DNA of 64,000 nucleotides from Marivita sp. XM-24bin2 (GCA_003149565.1 QCWH01000011.1:21392-85391); one strand, 5' to 3'; numbered from the stretch's first letter, positions 27,358-36,143 are shown. Numbers and translations are program-made. Notes: generated by a model not told the origin, from the letters alone.

Positions 27358-29019
27358 ATGTCGGACCGGTTTCGCATCACTCTGGCTCAGTTGAACCCCA
27401 CGGTGGGTGACCTTTCAGGCAATGCCGCCAAGGCCCGGGACGCGTGGGAACAGGGCAAGGCGGCCGGGGCCGACCTCGTGGCGCTGCCCGAGATGTTCCT
27501 GACTGGGTATCAGGCGCAAGACCTGATCGTGAAACCCGCTTTCGTGGCCCATGTGCAAGAGGAGCTTGCCGCGCTGGCTACAGACTGTGCCGACGGTCCC
27601 GCACTGGCGATTGGCGCACCAAGCGTCGGTGAAGACCTTAAACTGCACAACAGCTACTTCGTGTTACAAGGCGGCAAGATCGCCTCGGTTGTGCACAAGT
27701 ACTTTCTGCCGAACTTCAACGTTTTTGACGAAGTGCGACTCTTCTCACGCGACATGATGCAAGGGCCGGTTTCGGTAAATGGCGTGCGCATCGGCATGCC
27801 GATCTGCGAAGACGCCTGGTATCCCGACGTGGTCGAAGCGCACGAAGAAAGCGGCGCGGAATTCATCCTCGTGCCCAATGGCTCCCCCTATTTCCGCGAC
27901 AAGTTCGAAACCCGTTTGAACCACATGGTCGCCCGCGTGGTCGAAAGCGGATTGCCGGTCATCTACCTCAACATGGTGGGCGGTCAGGATGATCAGGTTT
28001 TTGACGGTGGGTCGTTTGTTCTCAACCCCGGTGGCATGCCAGCGGTACAACTGCCCGCCTTCGACGAGGTGATCAGCCATGTCGACATGGAGCGAACCAA
28101 CGACGGCTGGCGCGCGCTCGACGGCGATTTCACTCAGCATCCCGACGCTATGGAACAGGATTACCGCGTCATGGTCACCGCGCTGCGGGACTACATGGCG
28201 AAGACCGGTTTCAAGAAAGTCCTGCTCGGCCTGTCCGGCGGGATCGACAGTGCCATCGTGGCGACCATCGCGGTAGACGCGTTGGGAGCCGAGAATGTCC
28301 GCTGCGTGATGCTGCCCTCCGAATACACCTCGCAGGGTTCGCTGGACGATGCCAAAGCAGTGGCCGAGAACCTGGGCTGCCGATACGATTTTTTACCAAT
28401 TGGTAAAACCCGCGATGCAGTAACCGAAACTCTGGCTCCGCTGTTCGAAGGTACGCAGCCGGACCTGACCGAAGAAAACATCCAGTCCCGCATCCGCGGG
28501 CTTCTGCTGATGGCACTCAGCAACAAGTTCGGTGAGATGCTTTTGACCACGGGCAACAAGTCCGAGGTCGCGGTGGGTTACGCCACAATCTACGGCGACA
28601 TGGCGGGTGGCTACAATCCGATCAAGGACATGTATAAAACCCGTGTGTTCGACTGCTGCCGCTGGCGCAATGTGCATCACCGCGAGTGGATGATGGGGCC
28701 GGAAGGTGCCGTGATCCCCGAGGCGATCATCACCAAGCCACCTTCGGCCGAACTGCGCGAAGATCAGAAGGACAGCGACTCCCTGCCCGATTATCCCGTG
28801 CTGGACGGTATCTTACAGATTCTGGTGGACGAAGACGGTTCCATCGCGGACTGCGTCGCCGCAGGATACGACCGCGACGATGCAAAACGGATCGAGCACC
28901 TGCTCTACATCAGCGAATACAAACGCTTTCAATCGGCCCCGGGCGCGCGCCTGTCGAAACGTGCCTTCTGGCTGGACCGACGCTACCCCATCGTGAACCG
29001 CTGGCGCGACCCAAGCTAG
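27358..29019 (+). CDS. nadE: Glutamine-dependent NAD+ synthetase
   Basis: 553 residues. The N-terminal nitrilase-type glutaminase has Glu in ALPEMFLTGYQ, Lys in HKYFLPNFNVFDE and Cys in GMPICEDAW. The C-terminal synthetase has the ATP-pyrophosphatase loop LGLSGGIDSAI. It converts deamido-NAD to NAD with glutamine as ammonia source. AAGGAAGGA lies just upstream of the chosen ATG at 27358. Convergent with hppD (17 nt apart). Confidence 0.96.
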   Translation: MSDRFRITLAQLNPTVGDLSGNAAKARDAWEQGKAAGADLVALPEMFLTGYQAQDLIVKPAFVAHVQEELAALATDCADGPALAIGAPSVGEDLKLHNSYFVLQGGKIASVVHKYFLPNFNVFDEVRLFSRDMMQGPVSVNGVRIGMPICEDAWYPDVVEAHEESGAEFILVPNGSPYFRDKFETRLNHMVARVVESGLPVIYLNMVGGQDDQVFDGGSFVLNPGGMPAVQLPAFDEVISHVDMERTNDGWRALDGDFTQHPDAMEQDYRVMVTALRDYMAKTGFKKVLLGLSGGIDSAIVATIAVDALGAENVRCVMLPSEYTSQGSLDDAKAVAENLGCRYDFLPIGKTRDAVTETLAPLFEGTQPDLTEENIQSRIRGLLLMALSNKFGEMLLTTGNKSEVAVGYATIYGDMAGGYNPIKDMYKTRVFDCCRWRNVHHREWMMGPEGAVIPEAIITKPPSAELREDQKDSDSLPDYPVLDGILQILVDEDGSIADCVAAGYDRDDAKRIEHLLYISEYKRFQSAPGARLSKRAFWLDRRYPIVNRWRDPS

Positions 29020-29036
29020 GGGCCGCGCCGTATCGG

Positions 29037-30131
29037 TCAGCTCGCCTTAAGCACACCGCGTTCGATCTGGTCGGCTTCGATGCTCTCGAACAGGGCTTTG
29101 AAATTTCCTTCGCCAAAGCCGTCATCACCCTTGCGCTGGATGAATTCGAAAAAGATCGGGCCGATCACGGTTTTCGAGAAGATCTGCAACAGAATGCGGG
29201 TCTCACCGCCGCCAACCACACCTTCGCCGTCGATCAGGATGCCGTGTTTCTTCATCCGGTCGATCGGCTCTTCATGACCGACCACACGCTCTTTGCTGAG
29301 GTCGTAATATTTATCGGGCGGCGCGGGCATGAACTTCAGACCACGTGACGCGATCTCATCCACCGCGTCGTAGATGTCGCGCGCACCGACCGCGATGTGC
29401 TGGATGCCTTCGCCCTTATAGCGCTTGAGGTATTCGACGATCTGCCCGGTCTCTCCCCGATCCTCGTTGATCGGGATACGGATGCGCCCGCAAGGCGAGG
29501 TCAGCGCGCGGCTCAGCAGACCGGTATACTTGCCTTCGATGTCGAAGAAGCGGATTTCCTTGAAGTTGAAAATCTTGCCGTAGAAATTGAACCACGTGTC
29601 CATGTTGCCCTTGTGAACGTTGTGGGTCAGGTGATCGAGGTAGTGGAACCCAACACCTTCCGGATTGGCAGTGGAGACCCAGTTGAACTCGTCGTTATAG
29701 GGGTTCTGGCCGTAATATTTATCGATGAAATAGATCAACGACCCACCGATGCCGACAATCGCTGGCACATCCATCGCCTTGCCATCGCCGTCGTAAGGCG
29801 TCGCGCCGAGCATGACCGCGCGGTCATAGGCGTGTTTCGCATCCACGACGCGCCAGCCCATCGACGGGGCACACGGGCCGTGCTCTTCGACAAACCGCAT
29901 GGCGTGGCTGCCGGGTTCATTGTTCAAGATATAAGTGATGTCGCCCTGCTGCCACAGTTCAATCTGTTTGGTCTTGTGCGTTGCGGTATGGGTGTAGCCC
30001 ATCTTGGTGAACAGCTCGCGCAGCGCATCAGGCTCGGGATGGGCGAATTCGACGAATTCGAACCCGTCGGTCCCGGCAGGGTTGTCGTTGGTGATCTTCG
30101 CTTTTGGTGCATCGTGAGGGAACGGACCCAT
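29037..30131 (-). CDS. hppD: 4-hydroxyphenylpyruvate dioxygenase
   Basis: 364 residues. Iron ligands are recognisable in FHYLDHLTHNV, IQHIAVGARDI and the C-terminal GPIFFEFIQRKGDDGFGEGNF. The enzyme converts 4-hydroxyphenylpyruvate to homogentisate in tyrosine breakdown. It is divergent from an Lrp/AsnC regulator, with a 126-nt gap containing a long dyad. No other tyrosine-pathway genes are next to it. Confidence 0.96.
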   Translation of the reverse strand: MGPFPHDAPKAKITNDNPAGTDGFEFVEFAHPEPDALRELFTKMGYTHTATHKTKQIELWQQGDITYILNNEPGSHAMRFVEEHGPCAPSMGWRVVDAKHAYDRAVMLGATPYDGDGKAMDVPAIVGIGGSLIYFIDKYYGQNPYNDEFNWVSTANPEGVGFHYLDHLTHNVHKGNMDTWFNFYGKIFNFKEIRFFDIEGKYTGLLSRALTSPCGRIRIPINEDRGETGQIVEYLKRYKGEGIQHIAVGARDIYDAVDEIASRGLKFMPAPPDKYYDLSKERVVGHEEPIDRMKKHGILIDGEGVVGGGETRILLQIFSKTVIGPIFFEFIQRKGDDGFGEGNFKALFESIEADQIERGVLKAS

Positions 30132-30198
30132 GGCATCCTCCTTATTTGTGGAGAGAATAGGTCCAGCTCGCTGCGCTGTGTGCTCATAGTTGGATGTA

Positions 30199-30240
30199 TT
30201 TTGAGAAATTCATGCGTTATTCTTGCATCATTTCCGAAAA
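30199..30240. promoter_or_regulatory. Long imperfect dyad between hppD and the Lrp-type gene
   Basis: TTTTGAGAAAT and ATTTCCGAAAA flank an inner ATGC...GCAT in near-symmetry around position 30220. The arms pair at most positions. Lrp-type regulators bind such A/T-flanked dyads, and the site lies 68 nt before hppD and 18 nt before the regulator gene. Confidence 0.55.
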
Positions 30241-30257
30241 ACCTGCACGGTTCGCGC

Positions 30258-30725
30258 ATGTCTTCGCTCGACCCCAAGGATATCAGGTTGCTGGCACGCC
30301 TGCAGAAGAATTGCCAAATCCCCGCGCAGGACTTGGCCGAAGATCTTGGCATGTCGGCATCACAGATCAGCCGTCGCCGGCAACGTCTCGAGGCAGAAGG
30401 CTACATCCTCGGCACTCCGTGTCGGCTGAACCCGGAGCGACTGGGGTTGACGGTGCAGGCGTTTATTCAGGTCGAAACCCGCGCACAGAGCAACGGCACC
30501 CATCAGGCCATCAAACGGCTCGTTGCAACCACACCCGAGATTGTGGCTGCGTGGACGCTGACCGGAGAGGCTGACTACATTTTCCGTGTCTATTGCACAG
30601 ACCTCGCGGCGCTCAATCGGTTGGTGCAGGACGTGATCTTGCCGCACGAGTCCATCGGGCGGGTGCACAGCCAGATCGTGATGGACCAGGTCAAGGACGA
30701 CACGACGCTGCCCCTGCCACGCTGA
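30258..30725 (+). CDS. Lrp/AsnC family transcriptional regulator
   Basis: 155 residues. N-terminal helix-turn-helix (LLARLQKNCQIPAQDLAEDLGMSASQISRRRQRLEAEGYI) and a RAM/ligand domain (PEIVAAWTLTGEADYIFRVYCTDLAALNRLVQDVIL). Its position opposite hppD suggests local control by an aromatic amino acid or its keto acid (inference). The much longer upstream extension of this frame is antisense to hppD and is not coding. Confidence 0.93.
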   Translation: MSSLDPKDIRLLARLQKNCQIPAQDLAEDLGMSASQISRRRQRLEAEGYILGTPCRLNPERLGLTVQAFIQVETRAQSNGTHQAIKRLVATTPEIVAAWTLTGEADYIFRVYCTDLAALNRLVQDVILPHESIGRVHSQIVMDQVKDDTTLPLPR

Positions 30726-31541
30726 TCAATCCACCTTCACAAAGCGCGCGCCGCCTGCGCGCTCCCCGACCGTGACTCGCCGTGCACCAGCCGTCACCGG
30801 CGTGCGGGCGGCATCGTTTCGCATGTCCTGCATCATGGCCGCGACGGTCTCGGGAAGCGACATACCAATCGCCTCTTTTTCAGAATTGGGAGTTGTCGAC
30901 ATCATCGAGATCACGGACAGGATGCGCAGGCGCCCCTGATCGTTGACAAAAACCGGCGCTCCGGATGACCCAAAGGTCACATCGCAATCAAAGGTCATCA
31001 GACCGCCACGATACGTCTGTTTGTGACGGCACCCGGATTCGCGCTGAAGCGACGTGTTGCGACCGCGCCCATAAGAAACAAGCGTCACCGGACCTAAGGA
31101 CATCTGCCTGTCGTGAATGCGAAACGGCTCGGCTTCGGTTCCGAAGATCGGGCGATCCAAGCGCAGCAGCGCCAGATCGGTGCGGACCTGATCGGTCAAT
31201 TTGCCGCCGATCGCGTCAAGATATCCTGGGGCCAGAACGATCCGCGCGACACGTCGGGACGCGGCTGTAAACTCATGTGTCAAACCTGCAGAGAACCGCA
31301 TGCGCTCTATGGTCAAGATGCGCCGCGTGTCCAGATCGACCACACAATGCGCGGCGGTCAGGACCATGTCCTTTGCGATCAGAGTACCGGTGCAGGTGCC
31401 GAGCTCGGTATCAAGGCGCCCGACACCTTCCCAGCCAAGCACTTCACCGCGATGATCCAGCCGGTCGCGCTCTTGCGCTGAAACCACCGCAGGGATCGAG
31501 AGCAAAACTGCCAGGGCAAGTCCACAGATTGATCGCATCAT
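30726..31541 (-). CDS. Trypsin-like serine protease, exported
   Basis: 271 residues. A signal peptide (MMRSICGLALAVLLSIPAVV) is followed by the S1 fold with the full catalytic triad: His65 in LTAAHC, Asp122 in RTDLALLRL and Ser193 in GSSGAP. Single-domain, without PDZ, so not DegP-like. Two disulfides are possible. It is probably periplasmic or secreted. The ATG at 31541 was chosen from two adjacent ATGs, because the longer frame puts basic residues ahead of the signal peptide. Confidence 0.9.
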   Translation of the reverse strand: MMRSICGLALAVLLSIPAVVSAQERDRLDHRGEVLGWEGVGRLDTELGTCTGTLIAKDMVLTAAHCVVDLDTRRILTIERMRFSAGLTHEFTAASRRVARIVLAPGYLDAIGGKLTDQVRTDLALLRLDRPIFGTEAEPFRIHDRQMSLGPVTLVSYGRGRNTSLQRESGCRHKQTYRGGLMTFDCDVTFGSSGAPVFVNDQGRLRILSVISMMSTTPNSEKEAIGMSLPETVAAMMQDMRNDAARTPVTAGARRVTVGERAGGARFVKVD

Positions 31542-31622
31542 ACGCCGCCTTTTGCCGAGCACTCTGCTCAAGGTAGTGGCGCGACATGGCACAAGATGGG
31601 CAGTTTTGCGACGAGACGCGGA

Positions 31623-32384
31623 TTACACAAACTGCTCGCGGATCAGTCGTTCCTCAAGCCCGTGGCCCGGATCGAACAGCACGCGGTGAGCGATTGACGG
31701 CTCGGACCGGATGTCGACCCGCACGACGTCGCGCACGGCACGGGCATCGGCTTCGGCCATCACCGGGCGCTTTTCCGGATTGAGCACATCAAAGGTGACC
31801 TCGGCCGTCTTCGGCAAGAGCGCCCCGCGCCAGCGGCGAGGCCGGAAGGCGGACATCGCGGTGAGGGCCAGCACGTCGGACCCGATGGGCAGGATCGGAC
31901 CGTGGGCGGAATAGTTGTACGCGGTCGATCCGGCGGGCGTGGCGACCAGCGCACCATCGCAGACCAGTTCGGACATGCGCACCTTGCCATCTACGCTGAT
32001 CCGAAGTCTGGCCGCCTGCGGACCGGCGCGCAGCAGTGAGACCTCGTTGATTGCCAAGGCTCTATGTGTCTGTCCATCATCGCTTGTGGCGAGCATCGAC
32101 AGCGGATTGATGACCTCTTCTTGCGCCTGCTGCAGACGCTCTTCGAGCCCGTGCTCGGAGTATTCGTTCATCAGGAAGCCAACGGTTCCCCGGTTCATGC
32201 CGTAGACAGGCGCGGCCAGATCCTGTGTCCGGTGCAGGGTGGACAGCATGAAACCGTCACCACCCAGAGCCACAATCACATCCGCGCCATCCTCGTTGTG
32301 ATCGCCATAGCGCCGGGTCAGCCCGGCTTTGGCGGCTTGAGCAATCGGCGCCGGGCTGGCAGCAAACGCAATGCGCAGGGACAT
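31623..32384 (-). CDS. nadK: NAD kinase
   Basis: 253 residues. The NAD kinase motif [11 protein letters not shown] (residues 41-51) and the NE-containing INEVSLLR are followed by [25 protein letters not shown]. It phosphorylates NAD to NADP. Short alphaproteobacterial form without N-terminal extension. Divergent from glyA. Confidence 0.95.
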   Translation of the reverse strand: MSLRIAFAASPAPIAQAAKAGLTRRYGDHNEDGADVIVALGGDGFMLSTLHRTQDLAAPVYGMNRGTVGFLMNEYSEHGLEERLQQAQEEVINPLSMLATSDDGQTHRALAINEVSLLRAGPQAARLRISVDGKVRMSELVCDGALVATPAGSTAYNYSAHGPILPIGSDVLALTAMSAFRPRRWRGALLPKTAEVTFDVLNPEKRPVMAEADARAVRDVVRVDIRSEPSIAHRVLFDPGHGLEERLIREQFV

Positions 32385-32554
32385 ACGGGTGGGTTCCTAT
32401 CGGGGTCTTACGGTTCCGAAACAAGCACAAACATCCGCTCTGCGCCAGACATGGCGCAGCTTTGTGTCGTGTGGTCGCTTTCCAACCTTTGCCTTTTGGC
32501 GCAACTCCTATACGTAACCGCCAAAGTTTGACCCGCTTCAAGGAGGCCCTGCCC

Positions 32555-33850
32555 ATGAACGCCCCGCACCGCGAAACCGGTTTCTTCACCAAATCGCTGG
32601 CCGACAGCGACCCGGACCTGTTCCAGTCGATCACCGACGAACTGGGCCGCCAGCGCGACGAGATCGAGCTGATCGCCTCTGAGAACATCGTCAGCCGCGC
32701 CGTGATGGAAGCGCAGGGCTCGGTGATGACCAACAAATATGCCGAAGGCTATCCCGGCCGTCGCTACTACGGCGGGTGCCAGTTCGTCGATGTGGCCGAA
32801 AACCTTGCCATCGAGCGGGCGTGCCAGCTCTTCAATTGCGGTTTCGCCAACGTTCAGCCGAACTCCGGCTCTCAGGCAAACCAGGGTGTGTTCACCGCGC
32901 TCTTGCAGCCGGGCGACACGATCCTTGGCATGAGCCTTGATGCCGGTGGTCACCTGACCCACGGTGCGGCCCCGAACCAGTCGGGCAAGTGGTTCAACGC
33001 GATCCAGTACGGAGTGCGTCAGCAGGACAACATGCTGGACTACGATCAGGTTCAGGAATTGGCAAACGAACACAAGCCGAAGCTCATCATCGCTGGTGGC
33101 TCGGCCATCCCGCGCCAGATCGACTTTGCCAAGATGCGCGAGATCGCGGATTCAGTAGGTGCTTACCTGCATGTCGACATGGCACACTTTGCCGGACTCG
33201 TTGCGGCGGGCGAACACCCCAGCCCGTTCCCGCACGCCCATGTGGCGACAACAACAACACACAAAACCCTGCGTGGTCCGCGCGGCGGGATGATCCTGAC
33301 CAATGACGAGGCGCTGGCCAAGAAGTTCAACTCGGCGATCTTCCCGGGCATTCAGGGGGGTCCCCTGATGCATGTAATCGCGGCCAAGGCCGTGGCCTTT
33401 GGCGAAGCGCTGCGACCCGAGTTCAAGACCTACCAGCAGAACGTGATCCGCAACGCGCAGGCGCTGTCGGACCAGCTGATCAAGGGCGGTCTGGACACGG
33501 TGACCCACGGCACCGACACCCATGTGGTGCTGGTCGATCTGCGCCCGAAAGGCGTGAAGGGCAACGCAACCGAAAAGGCACTGGGCCGCGCCCATATCAC
33601 CTGCAACAAGAACGGCGTGCCGTTCGATCCGGAAAAACCGACGATCACCTCGGGTATTCGTCTGGGTTCGCCTGCGGGCACGACACGCGGGTTCATGGAA
33701 TCCGAGTTCCGCCAGATTGCCGACTGGATCATCGAAGTGGTCGATGGGCTGGCCGCCAATGGTGAGGACGGCAACAGCGCGGTCGAAGACAAAGTTCGCG
33801 CCGAAGTGGCCGAGCTGTGCGCCCGCTTCCCGATCTATCCTGATCTTTGA
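32555..33850 (+). CDS. glyA: Serine hydroxymethyltransferase
   Basis: 431 residues. The PLP lysine sits in [43 protein letters not shown] is a family hallmark. It interconverts serine and glycine with one-carbon folate and complements the gcvTHP system 12 kb away. AAGGAGG precedes the ATG at 32555. The frame extends upstream to 32462, but that part has no family match. Confidence 0.97.
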   Translation: MNAPHRETGFFTKSLADSDPDLFQSITDELGRQRDEIELIASENIVSRAVMEAQGSVMTNKYAEGYPGRRYYGGCQFVDVAENLAIERACQLFNCGFANVQPNSGSQANQGVFTALLQPGDTILGMSLDAGGHLTHGAAPNQSGKWFNAIQYGVRQQDNMLDYDQVQELANEHKPKLIIAGGSAIPRQIDFAKMREIADSVGAYLHVDMAHFAGLVAAGEHPSPFPHAHVATTTTHKTLRGPRGGMILTNDEALAKKFNSAIFPGIQGGPLMHVIAAKAVAFGEALRPEFKTYQQNVIRNAQALSDQLIKGGLDTVTHGTDTHVVLVDLRPKGVKGNATEKALGRAHITCNKNGVPFDPEKPTITSGIRLGSPAGTTRGFMESEFRQIADWIIEVVDGLAANGEDGNSAVEDKVRAEVAELCARFPIYPDL

Positions 33851-33859
33851 GCGGGGCGC

Positions 33860-33901
33860 ACGATGCGTCGACGCATCGTAACGTTTCCGTCGACGGAAAC
33901 G
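33860..33901. repeat. Two adjacent perfect 20-bp palindromes centred on GTCGAC
   Basis: ACGATGCGTC plus its exact complement occupies 33860-33879, and CGTTTCCGTC plus its exact complement occupies 33882-33901, with 2 nt between. Both have GTCGAC at the centre. They lie between glyA and its terminator. A sister palindrome follows the MFS gene at 39862. Confidence 0.85.
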
Positions 33902-33922
33902 CATCGCCATAAGTGAACAGCG

Positions 33923-33954
33923 AAGACGCCCGAAAACACCGGGCGTCTTTTTTT
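33923..33954 (+). terminator. Rho-independent terminator of glyA
   Basis: AAGACGCCCG pairs with CGGGCGTCTT across a short A-rich loop and runs straight into seven Ts. A strong intrinsic terminator 72 nt after the glyA stop. Confidence 0.93.
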
Positions 33955-33965
33955 GCCACCCGTAC

Positions 33966-33993
33966 TTTTCATTTCAATTTTCCGACGTATAGT
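33966..33993 (+). promoter_or_regulatory. Putative promoter of the leucine leader
   Basis: TTTTCA (33966-33971), 16 nt, TATAGT (33988-33993). The -10 element ends 7 nt before the leader-peptide ATG, so transcription may start at or next to that ATG, giving a leaderless leader peptide. Moderate match only. Confidence 0.5.
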
Positions 33994-34000
33994 CGCGGCC

Positions 34001-34087
34001 ATGACACGTTTGGCCCATATCGCAACTCGCCCGCGCTCCTGCGCGCCTCTTGCGCTGGCCACCCGTCTTCTCCTAATCCGCCTCTGA
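34001..34087 (+). CDS. leuL: Leucine-rich leader peptide of the cupin-leuA operon
   Basis: 28 codons with seven Leu codons; the C terminus is RLLLIRL, read from CGT CTT CTC CTA ATC CGC CTC. It lies 71 nt upstream of the cupin gene and 439 nt upstream of leuA, right after the glyA terminator. Its stop codon sits inside the left arm of an RNA hairpin. This is the standard layout of amino-acid attenuation, in which ribosomes stall on Leu codons when Leu-tRNA is scarce. No Shine-Dalgarno is visible, consistent with leaderless initiation. Confidence 0.78.
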   Translation: MTRLAHIATRPRSCAPLALATRLLLIRL

Positions 34088-34150
34088 GCGCGGCCTATCG
34101 GCGCGACCGCTCAGAGGATGCCCGTGACGCGCCGACGCACCCGGATAGGA
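34081..34150 (+). promoter_or_regulatory. Leucine attenuator: competing hairpins covering the cupin ribosome-binding site
   Basis: Pairing A: CCTCTGAGCG (34081-34090) with CGCTCAGAGG (34108-34117), perfect. Pairing B: CCTATC (34094-34099) with GATAGG (34144-34149), plus GGCGCG (34100-34105) with CGCGCC (34128-34133). B covers AGGA at 34147-34150, the ribosome-binding site of the cupin ATG at 34158. A encloses the left arm of B in its loop, so A and B compete. No T-run follows B, which favours control of translation over termination. Confidence 0.7.
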
Positions 34151-34157
34151 AAGACCG

Positions 34158-34514
34158 ATGAACAAAATCAACCTCGCCGAAAAGCTGGCCCAATTTGCAA
34201 GCCATTGGGATCCGCATGTCATTGCAAACTACAATGGCAACGATGTGATGGTGGTGAAACTGTCGGGCGAATTTCCCTTCCACAAGCATGACGACACGGA
34301 CGATTTCTTTCTCGTTATTTCAGGCGAAGTAACCATGGACTACGAGGATGCGCCCTCGGTGACATTCGGACCCGGCGAAATGGTGATCGTGCCGAAAGGT
34401 ACGCTCCATCGCCCACGCGCCACGGCTGAGGCACACGTGTTGTTAATCGAACCTGCGGGCGAGCCGAATACCGGCGACAGCGGTGTACCACCGGCCGCCA
34501 AGCCTGCGATCTAA
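34158..34514 (+). CDS. Cupin domain protein ahead of leuA
   Basis: 118 residues, single cupin barrel. Motif 1 is GEFPFHKHDDTDDFFLVISGEV (metal His, His and Glu-equivalent Asp) and motif 2 is FGPGEMVIVPKGTLHRP. Small stand-alone cupins have varied roles, so no reaction is claimed. It is the first gene behind the leucine leader and lies 11 nt before leuA, so it should be co-regulated with leucine synthesis. Confidence 0.88.
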   Translation: MNKINLAEKLAQFASHWDPHVIANYNGNDVMVVKLSGEFPFHKHDDTDDFFLVISGEVTMDYEDAPSVTFGPGEMVIVPKGTLHRPRATAEAHVLLIEPAGEPNTGDSGVPPAAKPAI

Positions 34515-34525
34515 GGACAAAGCAC

Positions 34526-36085
34526 ATGACGGACGACAAGAACAGAGTTGTCATCTTCGACACCACTTTGCGCGACGGCGAACAATCCCCCGGCGCAACC
34601 ATGACCCATGCCGAGAAGCTCGAGATTGCCGAGCTTCTGGACGACATGGGTGTCGACATCATCGAAGCCGGGTTTCCCATCGCGTCCGAGGGCGATTTCC
34701 GCGCGGTGAGCGAGATCGCGCAGCGCTCCAGGAACGCGGTGATCTGCGGCCTCGCGCGGGCGCAATTGCCGGATATCGACCGCTGCTGGGAAGCGGTGCG
34801 CAACGCTGCGAAACCACGCATCCACACGTTCATAGGCACCTCGCCGCTGCACCGGGCGATCCCGAACCTGTCGCAGGATGAGATGGCCGAGCGGATCGAA
34901 CAGACCGTGAGCCATGCGCGCAACCTCTGTGACAACGTGCAGTGGTCGCCGATGGACGCGACGCGGACCGAGTGGGACTACCTCTGCCGCGTGATCGAGA
35001 TCGCGATCAAGGCGGGTGCCACGACGATCAACATCCCCGACACCGTGGGCTACACCGCGCCACGCGAATCCGCCGACCTGATCCGCCGCCTGATCGAGAC
35101 CGTGCCGGGTGCCGACGAGGTGGTTTTCGCCACGCATTGTCATAACGATCTGGGCATGGCGACCGCGAACAGCCTTGCCGCGGTAGAAGCGGGCGCACGG
35201 CAGATCGAATGCACGATCAACGGCCTTGGCGAACGCGCGGGCAACACCGCGCTGGAAGAGGTCGTCATGGCCATGAAAGTGCGCAACGACATCATGCCCT
35301 TCACGACAGGCATCGATACCAAGAAGATCATGCACATCTCGCGCCGCGTGGCGACTGTGTCGGGCTTCCCAGTGCAGTTCAACAAGGCCATCGTTGGCAA
35401 GAACGCCTTTGCGCACGAGTCGGGCATTCACCAGGATGGGATGCTCAAAAACGCCGAGACGTTCGAGATCATGCGTCCCGAGGACGTGGGCCTCGCGGGA
35501 ACCTCCCTGCCCTTGGGCAAACACTCGGGCCGCGCCGCGCTTCGGGCCAAGCTCAAGGAATTGGGAGTTGATGTCGGAGACAACCAGCTCAAGGACATCT
35601 TCGTGCGCTTCAAGGATCTGGCCGATCGCAAGAAAGAGGTCTTCGACGACGACATCCTCGCCCTTGTCACCGCAACAACCGAAGGCGACGACGCGCTGCA
35701 GCTCGTGAACCTCAAGGTGGTCTGCGGCACTGGCGGCCCGGCAGAAGCCACGCTTGAGATGGAGATCAACGGCGAGGACATGTCGGCAGTCAGTGAGGGA
35801 GACGGGCCGGTAGATGCGACCTTCAAGGCGATCCGCATGCTGCATCCAAACAAGGCGCGGTTGCAGCTTTATCAGGTGAACGCGGTCACCGAAGGGACCG
35901 ATGCGCAGGCGACGGTCAGCGTGCGCCTTGAGGAAGATGGCATGATCGCCACGGGGCAGTCAGCGGATACCGACACGGTAGTGGCGTCGGCCAAGGCCTA
36001 TATCCATGCACTCAACCGTTTGATCGTGCGACGCGGCAAGACGGGTAAGGACGTCAAGGAAATCTCGTACCGGGATGTGACCTGA
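34526..36085 (+). CDS. leuA: 2-Isopropylmalate synthase
   Basis: 519 residues. DTTLRDGEQSPGATM opens the HMGL-like barrel; THCHNDLGMATANSLAAVEAGA supplies metal ligands; KHSGRAAL and the C-terminal leucine-feedback domain (about 390-519) complete it. It catalyses the first committed step of leucine synthesis. 11 nt after the cupin stop with AAGGACA upstream of the ATG. Other leu genes are not in the window. Confidence 0.96.
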   Translation: MTDDKNRVVIFDTTLRDGEQSPGATMTHAEKLEIAELLDDMGVDIIEAGFPIASEGDFRAVSEIAQRSRNAVICGLARAQLPDIDRCWEAVRNAAKPRIHTFIGTSPLHRAIPNLSQDEMAERIEQTVSHARNLCDNVQWSPMDATRTEWDYLCRVIEIAIKAGATTINIPDTVGYTAPRESADLIRRLIETVPGADEVVFATHCHNDLGMATANSLAAVEAGARQIECTINGLGERAGNTALEEVVMAMKVRNDIMPFTTGIDTKKIMHISRRVATVSGFPVQFNKAIVGKNAFAHESGIHQDGMLKNAETFEIMRPEDVGLAGTSLPLGKHSGRAALRAKLKELGVDVGDNQLKDIFVRFKDLADRKKEVFDDDILALVTATTEGDDALQLVNLKVVCGTGGPAEATLEMEINGEDMSAVSEGDGPVDATFKAIRMLHPNKARLQLYQVNAVTEGTDAQATVSVRLEEDGMIATGQSADTDTVVASAKAYIHALNRLIVRRGKTGKDVKEISYRDVT

Positions 36086-36090
36086 GACCC

Positions 36091-36139
36091 GGTGCGTGCA
36101 AGCACACACCCTACGTAGGGTGCCGTGCTTGCACGCACC
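36091..36139. terminator. Long near-perfect hairpin between leuA and the helicase gene
   Basis: GGTGCGTGCAAGCAC pairs perfectly with GTGCTTGCACGCACC, and the interior holds a second perfect palindrome, CACCCTACGTAGGGTG. It fills the 58-nt gap between the convergent genes and should end transcription both ways, although no T-tract is present. Confidence 0.7.
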
Positions 36140-36143
36140 AGGT

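Noticed and set aside
29397..30257. Long open frame upstream of the Lrp-type gene
   Set aside because: It is antisense to hppD and shows no family features; the regulator starts at 30258 with a normal N terminus.
34511..35845. 444-codon frame on the minus strand across leuA
   Set aside because: Antisense shadow of leuA, which is complete and in an operon.
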